Assembly: GCF_029853675.1 (NCBI RefSeq)
Contig: NZ_CP122539.1
Span: forward strand, 434,001 to 498,000
Source of the DNA: Tenacibaculum tangerinum
Lineage (GTDB): Bacteria; Bacteroidota; Bacteroidia; Flavobacteriales; Flavobacteriaceae
Length of the DNA: 64,000 nt
Direction of reading: 5' to 3'
This document shows, piece after piece, positions 34,215 to 44,295 of the stretch. Made by a program: the position numbers and the translations under genes. The notes under the pieces were generated by a model. The model did not search any database and was not told the DNA's origin. It saw only the letters and a program-made list of their open reading frames with translations. Position 1 is the stretch's first letter. Every line of letters starts with the position of its first letter.

Positions 34215-36521
34215 ATGAATCAGAATTATATCATACCCAACGAATGGAGCATAGTAGAAGAAGGATTTGATACCACTAAGGTAAAATCATCTGAAAGCCT
34301 TTTTAGTATTGGTAATGGAGCTATGGGACAAAGAGCTAATTTTGAAGAAGATTATTCAGGTGATACTTTTCAAGGAAGTTATATTGCAGGAGTGTATTAT
34401 CCAGATAAAACCAGAGTTGGATGGTGGAAAAATGGCTATCCTGAGTACTTTGCAAAAGTATTAAATGCTCCTAACTGGATAGGAATTCACATAACTATTA
34501 ACGGAGAAACACTAGATTTAGCTACCTGTAAAAAAGTAACCAATTTCAGAAGAGAATTAAATATGAAAGAAGGTTGGTTAGCAAGAAGTTTTCAAGCGAC
34601 TTTACCAACAGGCATGGAGGTAAAAGTAAACACAAAACGCTTTTTAAGTTTAGAGCTAGAAGAAGTAGGAGCCATTGAGTATACTGTAACCCCAGTAAAC
34701 GAATATGCAACTATTGAATTTTCTCCTTATTTAGACGTGGCAATAATCAATGAAGATAGTAATTGGGATGATAAGTTTTGGGAGATAGTAAGTACTTCTT
34801 TCGATGAAAAACAAGCTTTTATTCATACACATACCCTAAAAACAGAATTTCATGTATGTACTTTTATGGAATCGAAAGTATTTATTGATTCACAAAAAGT
34901 TTATCAGGTTCCTGTTAAAAAAATTAGTAACAGCAAAATAGCATTTACCTATAAAGTTGAGGTAGCACCTACTGAAAAAGCTACCTTACATAAGTTTGCA
35001 GGATATACTGCTGATAGAAATTACCGTAAAGAAGAGTTGGTAATTGCTGCTCAAAAAACTCTTGAAAAAGCTGTAAATATGGGCTTTAATGATTTATTAG
35101 AGCTTCAAAAACAAGCATGGTTGAAAATTTGGAATATGGCAGATATCATCATAGAAGGTGATGTAAAAGCGCAGCAAGGAATACGTTTCAATATATTTCA
35201 ATTAAACCAAACCTATCTAGGAACCGACCCTCAGCTAAATATTGGTCCGAAAGGATTCACAGGAGAAAAATACGGAGGAAGTACCTATTGGGATACAGAA
35301 GCCTATTGCATACCTTTTTACATGGCTACTAAAGACCAGCAAGTAGCGAGAAACCTCTTAGAATATCGTTATCATCACTTAGATAAAGCAATAGAAAATG
35401 CCGAAAAACTAGGATTTAAAAACGGAGCTGCTTTGTACCCTATGGTAACCATGAATGGCGAAGAATGCCATAACGAATGGGAAATTACCTTCGAAGAAAT
35501 TCACCGAAACGGGGCTATTTCTTTTGCAATTTATAACTACTACCGTTATACAGGAGACTACTCATATATCCCTGAAAAAGGATTAGAAGTTTTAATAGGG
35601 ATTGCTCGTTTTTGGCAACAACGAGTAAATTTTTCTACAGCAAAAAACAAATATGTAATTTTAGGAGTAACTGGCCCTAACGAATATGAAAATAATGTTA
35701 ATAACAATTGGTACACCAACTATATAGCCAAATGGTGCATAGAATACGCTTTAGAAAGTATTGAAAAAGTAAAAACAGAGTACGCTTCAGATTATGAAAG
35801 AATCATGGCAAAAACCAATCTTTCTGAAGCAGAAATGTTACACATGAAAGACGTAGTAAAAAACATGTACTTTCCCTTTTCAGAAAAGCATCAAGTTTAT
35901 TTACAACAAGATGGTTTCTTAGATAAAGAACTAATTACAGTTGCCGATTTAGACGTTTCACAAAGACCTATCAATCAAAAATGGAGTTGGGATAGAATTT
36001 TACGCTCTCCCTACATAAAGCAAGCGGATGTACTTCAAGGATTTTATTTTTTCGAAGACCATTTTACCGATGAAGAATTAGAGCGTCATTTTGATTTTTA
36101 TGAACCTTTTACCGTACATGAAAGCTCACTTTCCCCTTGTGTACATAGTGTACAAGCAGCTAAGTTAAATAGAATGGAGCAAGCATATACATTTTATTTA
36201 AGAACCTCTCGCTTAGATTTAGATGACTACAACAAAGAAGTAGAAGAAGGCTTACATATAACTTCTATGGCAGGAACTTGGATGAGTATTGTAGAAGGCT
36301 TTGGAGGTATGCGTGTTGAAGATAACATATTAAGTTTTGAACCTAAAATTCCAAAACAATGGCAAGGCTACTCCTTTAAAGTAAACTTTAGGGGACAAAT
36401 ACTTAAAGTGTCTGTAGACCAGTACGATACAAAATTTGAGTTAGAAGGAAGTAAAGAATTAGAAATCTTGGTGAATAACAAAACCGTAATTGTTTCTCCT
36501 AATAATTTAATTACCGTTTAA
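34215..36521 (+). CDS. Glycoside hydrolase family 65, maltose phosphorylase type
   Basis: 768 residues, the usual size. N-terminal beta-sandwich (YIIPNEWSIVEEGFDTTKVK ... ESLFSIGNGAMGQRA), then the (alpha/alpha)6 barrel with GVTGPNEYENNVNNNWYTN carrying the catalytic glutamate, and SPYIKQADVLQGFYFFEDHF with phosphate-site residues. No signal peptide, so cytoplasmic. It would split maltose with phosphate into glucose and beta-glucose-1-phosphate; trehalose or kojibiose activity cannot be excluded by eye. The pgmB neighbour supports the reaction. Confidence 0.92.
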   Translation: MNQNYIIPNEWSIVEEGFDTTKVKSSESLFSIGNGAMGQRANFEEDYSGDTFQGSYIAGVYYPDKTRVGWWKNGYPEYFAKVLNAPNWIGIHITINGETLDLATCKKVTNFRRELNMKEGWLARSFQATLPTGMEVKVNTKRFLSLELEEVGAIEYTVTPVNEYATIEFSPYLDVAIINEDSNWDDKFWEIVSTSFDEKQAFIHTHTLKTEFHVCTFMESKVFIDSQKVYQVPVKKISNSKIAFTYKVEVAPTEKATLHKFAGYTADRNYRKEELVIAAQKTLEKAVNMGFNDLLELQKQAWLKIWNMADIIIEGDVKAQQGIRFNIFQLNQTYLGTDPQLNIGPKGFTGEKYGGSTYWDTEAYCIPFYMATKDQQVARNLLEYRYHHLDKAIENAEKLGFKNGAALYPMVTMNGEECHNEWEITFEEIHRNGAISFAIYNYYRYTGDYSYIPEKGLEVLIGIARFWQQRVNFSTAKNKYVILGVTGPNEYENNVNNNWYTNYIAKWCIEYALESIEKVKTEYASDYERIMAKTNLSEAEMLHMKDVVKNMYFPFSEKHQVYLQQDGFLDKELITVADLDVSQRPINQKWSWDRILRSPYIKQADVLQGFYFFEDHFTDEELERHFDFYEPFTVHESSLSPCVHSVQAAKLNRMEQAYTFYLRTSRLDLDDYNKEVEEGLHITSMAGTWMSIVEGFGGMRVEDNILSFEPKIPKQWQGYSFKVNFRGQILKVSVDQYDTKFELEGSKELEILVNNKTVIVSPNNLITV

Positions 36522-36531
36522 TGTATGCAAT

Positions 36532-36555
36532 CTTTGCAGTTCTTATGCTGCAAAG
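36532..36555 (+). terminator. Hairpin after GH65 gene
   Basis: CTTTGCAG and CTGCAAAG form an 8-base stem with an 8-base loop ten bases after the stop. There is no T run, so it may be an mRNA stabiliser or attenuator rather than a full terminator. The rest of the gap to 36756 holds nothing recognisable. Confidence 0.45.
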
Positions 36556-36756
36556 AATATTCCTTCAATGAGAAAAACGATACAAATCAGAACTTTCAGA
36601 ATGTAGAAGTTAAAGGAGCAGACCATAGTGAAAACTCTTTAAATAAACGATTTAGATAAACCGTATTTCTTTTTATTAGCCAAGAATATGATAAAAAGAG
36701 ATAGCTTAATTACCAATTCATATGTTGGTTATTATGCAGTCATTAAAATATAAAAA

Positions 36757-39174
36757 ATGATTGAACAGAATTTAAAACAACTCAGAAGCGTAATAATAAT
36801 GCTGGGAGTTTGGCTCATAAGCTACACTTCTTTAGCACAAAATGCAGGTAGAAAATTTATAAAATTTGAGCAACAAGCAAACGAAAACTTTATCATAAAA
36901 GTAAATGACGGTACGTATCGAATACAATTTTACACGCCAGAAATAGTAGAAACCACTTTTATTCCCGAAGGTCAAGAATTCATAAAAAAATCACATGCAG
37001 TTGTTTTAGTTCCAAAACACCACAAAACAACACTCCATCAAGAAGAAAATTTTATTTCTTTCAAAGTTAAAAATGGAATTACAGTTAAAATTCAAAAATC
37101 TCCTTTTAAGATTTCCTATTACTATGAAGGAAAAGAATTAACCTCTGAAAAACAAGGATATCAATCACAAAATGACGGAGAACATATTCAGTTAAACCTT
37201 ACTCCAGAGGAAGTTTTATATGGGGGCGGAGCCAGGGCCTTAGGAATGAATAGAAGAGGATATCGTTTGCAGCTATACAATAGGGCGCACTACGGATATG
37301 AAACACACGCTGAGTTAATGAATTACACCATGCCTATTGTGATTTCTTCCAAGAAATACCTACTTCATTTTGATAATGCACCCATAGGCTTTTTAGATTT
37401 AGATAGCCAAAAAAACAATACGTTGACCTATGAAACTATTTCGGGTCGTAAAACCTATCAAGTGATTGCAGGAAAAACATGGGTTGATATTCTAAACAAT
37501 TACACAGAGTTAACAGGAAAACAACCGATGCTGCCCAGATGGGCATTAGGAAATTTCGCTAGTAGATTTGGATACCACTCTCAAAAAGAAGTAGAAAATA
37601 CCATTCAAAAATTTCAAGACGAAAAAATTCCTGTAGATGCAATTATTTTAGACTTGTACTGGTTTGGAAAAGACATCAAGGGTACGATGGGAAATTTAGA
37701 AGTTTACAAAGACTCTTTTCCAGACTTTGAGGGAATGATACAACGATTAAAGAAAAAAGGAGTCAAAACAATTACCATCACCGAACCTTTTGTACTTACC
37801 ACTTCAACGAAATGGAAAGAAGCCGTCGAAAAAGATGTTTTAGCAAAAGATTCCGTAGGAAATCCTGCCAAATACGATTTTTACTTCGGAAACACAGGTA
37901 TTATAGATATTTTTAAACCCGAAGGAAAACAATGGTTTTGGTCTGTATACGAAAAGTTAGCTAAAAAAGGAGTCGCAGGAGTTTGGGGCGATTTAGGAGA
38001 ACCAGAAGTACACCCCGATTGGGTACAACACGCTACAGGAACAGCTAATGAAGTTCACAACATTTATGGGCATCATTGGGTTAAATTAGTAGCAGAAGGC
38101 TATCAAGAAAAATTCCCAACAACTCGTCCTTTTATACTCATGAGAGCAGGATATTCAGGCTCGCAACGATATGGTATGATTCCTTGGTCGGGCGATGTGA
38201 ATAGAACCTGGGGAGGCTTACAAAGTCAACCAGAAATAGCCTTACAAATGGGAATGCAAGGACTCGCTTTTATGCACAGCGATTTAGGAGGTTTCGCAGG
38301 AAACAATTTAGACGATGAATTGTATGTACGGTGGCTACAATATGGCGTGTTTCAGCCTATTTTTAGACCCCACGCACAAGAAGAAGTGCCCGCCGAACCC
38401 GTTTTTAGAGAATCTCGCGCCAAACAATTAGCCAAAGAAGCAATAGAACTAAGATATAAATTACTGCCTTACAATTATACCCTACTATATAAAAACCACA
38501 AATTAGGCACCCCATTAATGCAACCGTTGTTTTTTGAAGAAGAAAGCAAACACACCCAAGAGGTAGTATCTACCTACTTATGGGGATCTAATTTTTTAAT
38601 ATCACCCATAACCCAATCAAAAATAACCACACAATCCATTTACTTTCCAAACACCTCCAATTGGTTTGATTTTTACACCGGTAAAAAGTTTGCTGCAGGA
38701 AGTACGGTTTCGTATAAAACAAGTGAAAATTCAATCCCAACATTTGTAAGAGGAGGAGCATTTATACCAATGGCAAAACCAATGCAACACACAGAAAGTT
38801 ACAAGGGTTCTAACTTAGATATACATTATTACTACGATTCAGAAGTTGTAAAAAGCAACGATGTAATGTATAACGACGACGGTGTAACACCCAATGCTTT
38901 TGAAAAAGGAGCCTATGAGCTGTTAACCTTCAAAAGTAACAATACAACAAAACGAATAATTTTAGAATTGAAGGCGAATACTGGCGAAAACTATAATACC
39001 AACCAAAAGCAAATAGATTTTACCATTCATAACATATCGAAAAAACCAACATACATTAAAAAATGTGGTAAAAAAATACCTTTTAAGTGGAGCCCAACCA
39101 CCCAAAAAGTACAATTTTCTACCGATTGGAATACAAAAGAGGTAACCAAATTCAAACTCAAACTAACCCAATAG
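36757..39174 (+). CDS. Glycoside hydrolase family 31, alpha-glucosidase
   Basis: 805 residues with a signal peptide (IIMLGVWLISYTSLAQ, cleavage after AQ near residue 28). An N-terminal beta domain is followed by the TIM barrel: DAIILDLYWFGKD, GVWGDLGEPEVHPDW (nucleophile aspartate) and WSGDVNRTWGGLQSQ (acid/base aspartate), then two C-terminal beta domains with a DUF5110-like part. It would release glucose from malto-oligosaccharides in the periplasm or at the cell surface. The stop is 20 bases before the next gene. Confidence 0.93.
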   Translation: MIEQNLKQLRSVIIMLGVWLISYTSLAQNAGRKFIKFEQQANENFIIKVNDGTYRIQFYTPEIVETTFIPEGQEFIKKSHAVVLVPKHHKTTLHQEENFISFKVKNGITVKIQKSPFKISYYYEGKELTSEKQGYQSQNDGEHIQLNLTPEEVLYGGGARALGMNRRGYRLQLYNRAHYGYETHAELMNYTMPIVISSKKYLLHFDNAPIGFLDLDSQKNNTLTYETISGRKTYQVIAGKTWVDILNNYTELTGKQPMLPRWALGNFASRFGYHSQKEVENTIQKFQDEKIPVDAIILDLYWFGKDIKGTMGNLEVYKDSFPDFEGMIQRLKKKGVKTITITEPFVLTTSTKWKEAVEKDVLAKDSVGNPAKYDFYFGNTGIIDIFKPEGKQWFWSVYEKLAKKGVAGVWGDLGEPEVHPDWVQHATGTANEVHNIYGHHWVKLVAEGYQEKFPTTRPFILMRAGYSGSQRYGMIPWSGDVNRTWGGLQSQPEIALQMGMQGLAFMHSDLGGFAGNNLDDELYVRWLQYGVFQPIFRPHAQEEVPAEPVFRESRAKQLAKEAIELRYKLLPYNYTLLYKNHKLGTPLMQPLFFEEESKHTQEVVSTYLWGSNFLISPITQSKITTQSIYFPNTSNWFDFYTGKKFAAGSTVSYKTSENSIPTFVRGGAFIPMAKPMQHTESYKGSNLDIHYYYDSEVVKSNDVMYNDDGVTPNAFEKGAYELLTFKSNNTTKRIILELKANTGENYNTNQKQIDFTIHNISKKPTYIKKCGKKIPFKWSPTTQKVQFSTDWNTKEVTKFKLKLTQ

Positions 39175-39194
39175 CCCTTAGAAAACGAATAAAG

Positions 39195-40868
39195 ATGAAA
39201 AAACAAATAGTAGCTTTTTTAGGAATAATACTACTCTTAGCCTCATGTGCGGATAAAAAAAATGATGCCAACGTTAAACAAGAACCGACAACTGTTAAAA
39301 TTCCGTTCGACTGGAATGCTGCAAATTTATATTTTTTACTAACAGACAGGTTCAATAACGGAGATACAACTAACGATGTTAACTTTAGCAGAACAGAAAA
39401 GACTGGAAAATACCGTGGTTTTGAAGGAGGTGATTTAAAAGGAATTACACAAAAAATAAGAGAAGGATATTTTACAAAATTAGGAGTCAATGCTATTTGG
39501 ATGACACCAATTGTAGAACAAATTAAAGGAGGAACTGATGAAGGAAACGGTTTTACCTATGCCTATCATGGTTATTGGACAAAAGATTGGACACAACTCG
39601 ACCCTAACTTCGGAACTATTGCTGATTTGAAAGAATTAATCAAAGTAGCCCATGAAAATGATATTAGAGTTTTGTTAGATGCGGTGGTAAACCATACAGG
39701 ACCCGTAACAGAAAAAGATGAGGTATGGGAAAACACTTGGGTAAGAACAAGCCCCCAGTGTATGTATAAAGACTATGAAAGTACCATTCGCTGTACCCTA
39801 GTAAAAAACCTTCCCGATGTATTAACAGAAAAAAATACCGATGTAGAACTGCCAAAACAATTGGTAGAAAAATGGAAAAGTGAAGGCAGATACGAACAAG
39901 AAGTAGCAGAATTAGATGAATTCTTTAAAAAAACAGGATACCCACGTGCACCACGATTTTACATCATGAAATGGTTGGCAGACTACATAGCTGAGTTTGG
40001 AATTGATGGCTACAGAGTAGACACAGTAAAACATACAGAAGAAAACGTATGGCAAGAATTTAGAAAAATTTGTGATGAAGCCTATAACCAATTCAAACAA
40101 AAACACCCAAAACAATATTTAAGTGAAAACTTTTATTTAGTAGGAGAAGTTTATGGCTACGGAATTGGTGGAAAACAATTATACGATTTTGGAGATAAAA
40201 AAGTAAACTATTTTGACAAAGCATTCAACAGTTTGATAAATTTTGAATTCAAATGGAATGCGAAGCAAGTACCGAATTATGAAGCAACTTTTTCTCGATA
40301 CGATAGCATCTTACATACCGATTTAAAAGGATACGGAGTGCTGAACTATTTGTCGTCACACGACGATGGAGAGCCGTTTGACGCACAAAGAGCAAAACCC
40401 TATGAAATGGCTACCAAGTTATTATTAACTCCCGGAACCGCTCAAATTTACTACGGAGATGAAACAGCACGTCCTCTAGAAATTGACGGAGCTGAGGGAG
40501 ATGCCAACTTACGCTCACCAATGAATTGGGAGGATGTAGCAAAAGAAGAAACCAAAAAAATACTAGCGCATTGGCAAAAACTAGGAAAATTTAGAAAAAA
40601 GCACCCTTCGGTAGGAGCAGGCAAACATACCATGCTATCTGAAACACCATATATTTTTAAAAGAGAATATTCAAAAGAAAATTACCAAGACAAAGTAATC
40701 GTTGGTTTAGATCTACCCGTTGGTAACAAAACGATACAAGTAGCTGAAACCTTTAACAATAGTGAAGAACTATACGATGCCTACTCAAATCAAAAAATAA
40801 AAGTAATAGATGGAAATGTATCATTTTCATCTCCGTTCACCATAGTATTATTAGAAAAATATAAGTAA
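39195..40868 (+). CDS. GH13 alpha-amylase family lipoprotein
   Basis: 557 residues from ATG 39195, which begins a lipoprotein signal (MKKQIVAFLGIILLLASC, C18 lipidated). An upstream frame overlaps the GH31 gene but is not needed. The four GH13 regions are present: DAVVNHTG, GYRVDTVKH (nucleophile D), GEVY (acid/base E) and LSSHDDG. A large insertion between regions I and II (around KTGYPRAPRF) is typical of Bacteroidota enzymes. It likely cuts starch or maltodextrin at the outer membrane. Confidence 0.93.
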   Translation: MKKQIVAFLGIILLLASCADKKNDANVKQEPTTVKIPFDWNAANLYFLLTDRFNNGDTTNDVNFSRTEKTGKYRGFEGGDLKGITQKIREGYFTKLGVNAIWMTPIVEQIKGGTDEGNGFTYAYHGYWTKDWTQLDPNFGTIADLKELIKVAHENDIRVLLDAVVNHTGPVTEKDEVWENTWVRTSPQCMYKDYESTIRCTLVKNLPDVLTEKNTDVELPKQLVEKWKSEGRYEQEVAELDEFFKKTGYPRAPRFYIMKWLADYIAEFGIDGYRVDTVKHTEENVWQEFRKICDEAYNQFKQKHPKQYLSENFYLVGEVYGYGIGGKQLYDFGDKKVNYFDKAFNSLINFEFKWNAKQVPNYEATFSRYDSILHTDLKGYGVLNYLSSHDDGEPFDAQRAKPYEMATKLLLTPGTAQIYYGDETARPLEIDGAEGDANLRSPMNWEDVAKEETKKILAHWQKLGKFRKKHPSVGAGKHTMLSETPYIFKREYSKENYQDKVIVGLDLPVGNKTIQVAETFNNSEELYDAYSNQKIKVIDGNVSFSSPFTIVLLEKYK

Positions 40869-40871
40869 GTA

Positions 40872-42298
40872 ATGAAAAAAATAACCGTAGTATTTGCAAG
40901 TATATTCGTTTTTATGGCCTGCAAAACAGAAAAAAAGACGTCCAACAAGAAACAGTTGCCACACAAGAAGAAACCATAGCCGCAATGTCTGATGAAGTGA
41001 TGGAAAATGCCATTATTTACGAAGCCAATATCCGTCAATATTCCAAAGAAGGAACTTTTGAGCAATTTACCAAAGACATTCCGCAACTAAAACAATTAGG
41101 AGTAAAAATTATATGGTTAATGCCTATACATCCGATATCAGAGGCAAAACGAAAAGCAACAGGAGGTAAGTTTGTTTCAGAACTTCCCGAAGAAGAACAA
41201 AAAAAGTACTTAGGTAGCTACTACGCAGTGTCTGATTATACCAAAATAAACCCTGAATTTGGTACTATTGAAGATTTTAGAAAATTGGTAAAAACAGCAC
41301 ACGATAACAATATGTATGTTATTTTAGATTGGGTACCCAACCATACAGGATGGGATCATACCTGGATACAAACCAATCCAGAATTTTATACCAAAAATGC
41401 CAAAGGAGAAATTACCGATCCTTTAAATGAAGATGGAACCCCAATTGGTTGGGAAGACGTGGCTGATTTAAACTATGACAATAAAGAGTTACGAAAAGCA
41501 ATGATTAAAGATATGAGTTACTGGATTGATAATGAGGAAATAGACGGATTTCGTTGTGATGTAGCGGGCTATGTACCAACCGACTTTTGGCAACAAGCCA
41601 TTCCGCAATTAAGAGCAAAAAAAGATATTTTTTTGTTAGCCGAAGCTTGGGAACCAGAACTTTTGAAAAACGGTTTGTTCGATATGGCATACGGTTGGGA
41701 TAGACATCACACCTTAAACCACATCGCTAAAGAAGGTAAAAAAGCGAAGGCATGGGATGACAATTTTGAAGCAGATAAAGCTCGTTATGAGGCAGATGAT
41801 ATTTTGATGACCTTTATTACCAATCACGATGAAAACTCTTGGAACGGAACCATACAAGAACGCATGGGAGCTGCCTGGGAAGTAATGACAGCGTTGAGTT
41901 ATGTAGCACCTGGAATGCCCTTAATTTATTCAGGTCAAGAATACGGATTAAATTACCGTTTGAAGTTTTTTGAAAAAGATGAAATTCCACATGCCAAAGG
42001 AAAAGAGTGGGAAGTATTAGAAAAATTAGGGAAACTAAAAACTAACAACAAAGCACTAAACGGAGGTAAGAACGCTGCTTCTTATGAACGTTTAGAAACA
42101 GATGAAAGCACCTTGGCTTTTATAAGAAAAAAAGGAGAAGATGAAGTTCTTTTTATTGCCAATCTAACAAAAGAACCCATAAAAATAACAGCACCCATAC
42201 AAGGAGCGTTTACAGATTATATGAACAACACAAAATTTGTATTGGGTTCAGATGCAATTACATTAAATCCTTGGGAATATAAAATCTTACTAAAATAA
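40872..42298 (+). pseudogene. GH13 alpha-amylase family lipoprotein with an N-terminal frameshift
   Basis: ATG 40872 opens a good lipoprotein signal (MKKITVVFASIFVFMAC then KTEKK), but after an A7 run (40930-40936) the frame stops within 20 codons. One base off, DVQQETVATQEETIAAMSDE continues into a full GH13 catalytic domain of about 430 residues: DWVPNHTGWDH, GFRCDVAGY, LAEAW and TNHDENSW are intact. Eight As would restore the protein. Internal initiation at ATG 40985 would give a cytoplasmic enzyme without lipid anchor. It may be a true frameshift, a phase-variable tract, slippage during expression or a sequencing error. Confidence 0.8.
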
Positions 42299-42306
42299 GT
42301 TGAAAA

Positions 42307-42362
42307 TACGGTCTTAAAAGGAAGCTTAGTTGAGTACTAAAGACATTACTTTTAAGACCGTA
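42307..42362. terminator. Inverted repeat between convergent genes
   Basis: TACGGTCTTAAAAG (42307-42320) and CTTTTAAGACCGTA (42349-42362) are perfect 14-base arms around a 28-base loop, placed between the GH13 gene and a convergent gene; a probable bidirectional terminator. Confidence 0.6.
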
Positions 42363-42365
42363 GTA

Positions 42366-42878
42366 TTATATCAATTTTTTTACTTCTTGCTTTAAAAAGT
42401 TAATAGCGGTGCTTGCTGGACTTTCTTGCTGCGAATAATCAATCAATACATTTTCACGCAACTCCTTAGCAGTTTCAGAACTTTCTGCTGTTGAGCGTAC
42501 TTTGGCGATAATAGCAAGCTTTGCAGCCAAAACAGCTTTCCAACTATCCTCCGAGATATACAATTGCTGTACTAAATTATGCTCAAACTCTTGTTCAATA
42601 TTCCCTATTAATAGCTGAGCATAATCTTCAGGGTTATCGCCTATAGGATGTACTCTTACCAATAATTTTGAAGGATTGATACGCTCACAAAACAATAACA
42701 TACGCTCGTATGCTTGTAGTTTTGTAGGTAAACTTTCACGTTTTTTAGCAACCAGAGCATTAAACTTTTTTTCTTCATTGTCTTGTTCAATAAAACGACT
42801 TAAAATCATATAAGCTACAGCGCCAGTAACCAGTGCGGGTAGGGCATAGGCTAGCCCCTCAATAATTTGATCTTCCAT
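42366..42878 (-). CDS. Conserved Bacteroidota protein with one membrane helix
   Basis: 170 residues. One helix near the N-terminus (GLAYALPALVTGAVAYMILS) is followed by a charged soluble part (KLQAYERMLLFCERINPSKL, QLLIGNIEQEFEHNLVQQLY). I recall this as a family found throughout Bacteroidota, possibly labelled DUF7935, but I cannot verify the label. Function unknown; inner membrane with a cytoplasmic domain is the likeliest layout. The gap 42879-43172 shows no gene. Confidence 0.7.
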   Translation of the reverse strand: MEDQIIEGLAYALPALVTGAVAYMILSRFIEQDNEEKKFNALVAKKRESLPTKLQAYERMLLFCERINPSKLLVRVHPIGDNPEDYAQLLIGNIEQEFEHNLVQQLYISEDSWKAVLAAKLAIIAKVRSTAESSETAKELRENVLIDYSQQESPASTAINFLKQEVKKLI

Positions 42879-43172
42879 AATGCGAATATACGAGTCCTGT
42901 TAAAATTATTAATTTCAAAGCATCACAAAATTAGTATAAAAATATTTTACGTTTAATATAAAATTAACTAGCGTTTTTTTAATCGTCATTGTTTTGATTT
43001 TTAGAAAATTCAATTTAATATTGTATCCCGAACTCATGTTTTTTAGATAGGCTTCATAAGAGTTTCAGCCATTGAAATAAGTTGTTTTTCTATACCAGTT
43101 TTGACTTTCCTTTTGATACGGAAATCAACAAATGTGTCAATTTATTCTTTAATAATTATTGAGCATAGTATT

Positions 43173-44045
43173 TTATAGAAGTTGTTCAATCTCATTACTT
43201 ATCCAAAGTCCTTTTTCTCTTGGTTTATCAAATCGAATCCATGATTTGTTTTTCATAATATTTGAAGTTTGACACCACCAAAATCCATCATCTTTTCTTT
43301 TACTTTTTAAATATTCTTGTGCTATCGAACATCGGCTATCATTAAGCATTTGGTTATCCTTAATCAATCTTAATATTTCAATGATATTTATTTTCCAAGT
43401 AAAGGGATAAGTTAGTTTTGTAATATCTTTTGTGATTGGCTTATTATTTGATATTCTCAGGAATATTTTTTGATTCAAGATATAATTTAATCCCTCCTCA
43501 AGTTTTATTTCTAAATTGTTATCAGTTCTATAATCTATCGAATTTTTGTAATCACTTAAAGCAATCATTGATTTCACCAGTCCAATATAGCAAGGTGTAC
43601 TTTTCATACAACCACCATATTTTTTTAATCCAGTTCCTTTCCAATCACATTTTTCACCTCTTTTTACATTTTGGTAATTTTTAATCCAATTAATCCCTTT
43701 CCTTATCTTGTCTTTGTCATAATGATTAAGCTTGATCAAGATACTTGTAATCATTCCATTATAACAAGCAAGCAAATAGTCATTTTTACCATTTAAGGAA
43801 AATCCTTCACCAGTGAATGTTTCATTAATCAACTTTTCAGTCCATTCCGCAACTATTGAATAATTATTTGAGAATGGAATTTCCGCCAATTGTGTCAGTC
43901 TCCACAGCAGATTAAGAACACTATAATCAAAATCAGTCAAAAGACTTTTAAATAAATCAGAGTTATTTAAATATTGTTCTGCTTCACGAAAATTTGTTAT
44001 CTCATTATTCTTAAATTTTATTTTGAGTTCTAATGCTTTATCCAT
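43173..44045 (-). CDS. Prenyltransferase/squalene-cyclase-like alpha-toroid protein
   Basis: 290 residues, no signal peptide. The central GGCMKSTPCYIGLVKSMIAL, EEGLNYILNQKIFLRI, LTYPFTWKINIIEILRLIKD and the C-terminal DDGFWWCQTSNIMKNKSWIR-FDKPREKGLWIS match bacterial proteins of the terpenoid-cyclase alpha/alpha-toroid superfamily, some misnamed as nitrogen-fixation proteins. The DxDD or zinc motifs of true cyclases and prenyltransferases are not obvious, so it may bind rather than convert a substrate. It is the first of the run of accessory minus-strand genes. Confidence 0.55.
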   Translation of the reverse strand: MDKALELKIKFKNNEITNFREAEQYLNNSDLFKSLLTDFDYSVLNLLWRLTQLAEIPFSNNYSIVAEWTEKLINETFTGEGFSLNGKNDYLLACYNGMITSILIKLNHYDKDKIRKGINWIKNYQNVKRGEKCDWKGTGLKKYGGCMKSTPCYIGLVKSMIALSDYKNSIDYRTDNNLEIKLEEGLNYILNQKIFLRISNNKPITKDITKLTYPFTWKINIIEILRLIKDNQMLNDSRCSIAQEYLKSKRKDDGFWWCQTSNIMKNKSWIRFDKPREKGLWISNEIEQLL

Positions 44046-44295
44046 TTTTACTTCATCTGGTTGAATTTATTAGGCTTTTTAGTATTTCATTTTTGCTTTA
44101 TATAGTGCATTCTCCGAAAAATTAAGCCCAATGTATTAGTATAGGAAAGTAGGGCAATAGAAAGCGCTGAACTTTCAAGTTTCCTATGAGTAAAACGTTG
44201 TATTTTGTTTTATGTTATTCTTTTTAAAAAGCAAAATAAAGTTAGTAAATGAAACTGAACTTTCTTAAAATAATGAGCTATTTGCTATATACATC

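Noticed and set aside
39087..39194. Upstream extension of the first GH13 gene over the GH31 gene
   Set aside because: The lipoprotein signal starts at 39195; the extension is the out-of-frame reading of the GH31 C-terminus.
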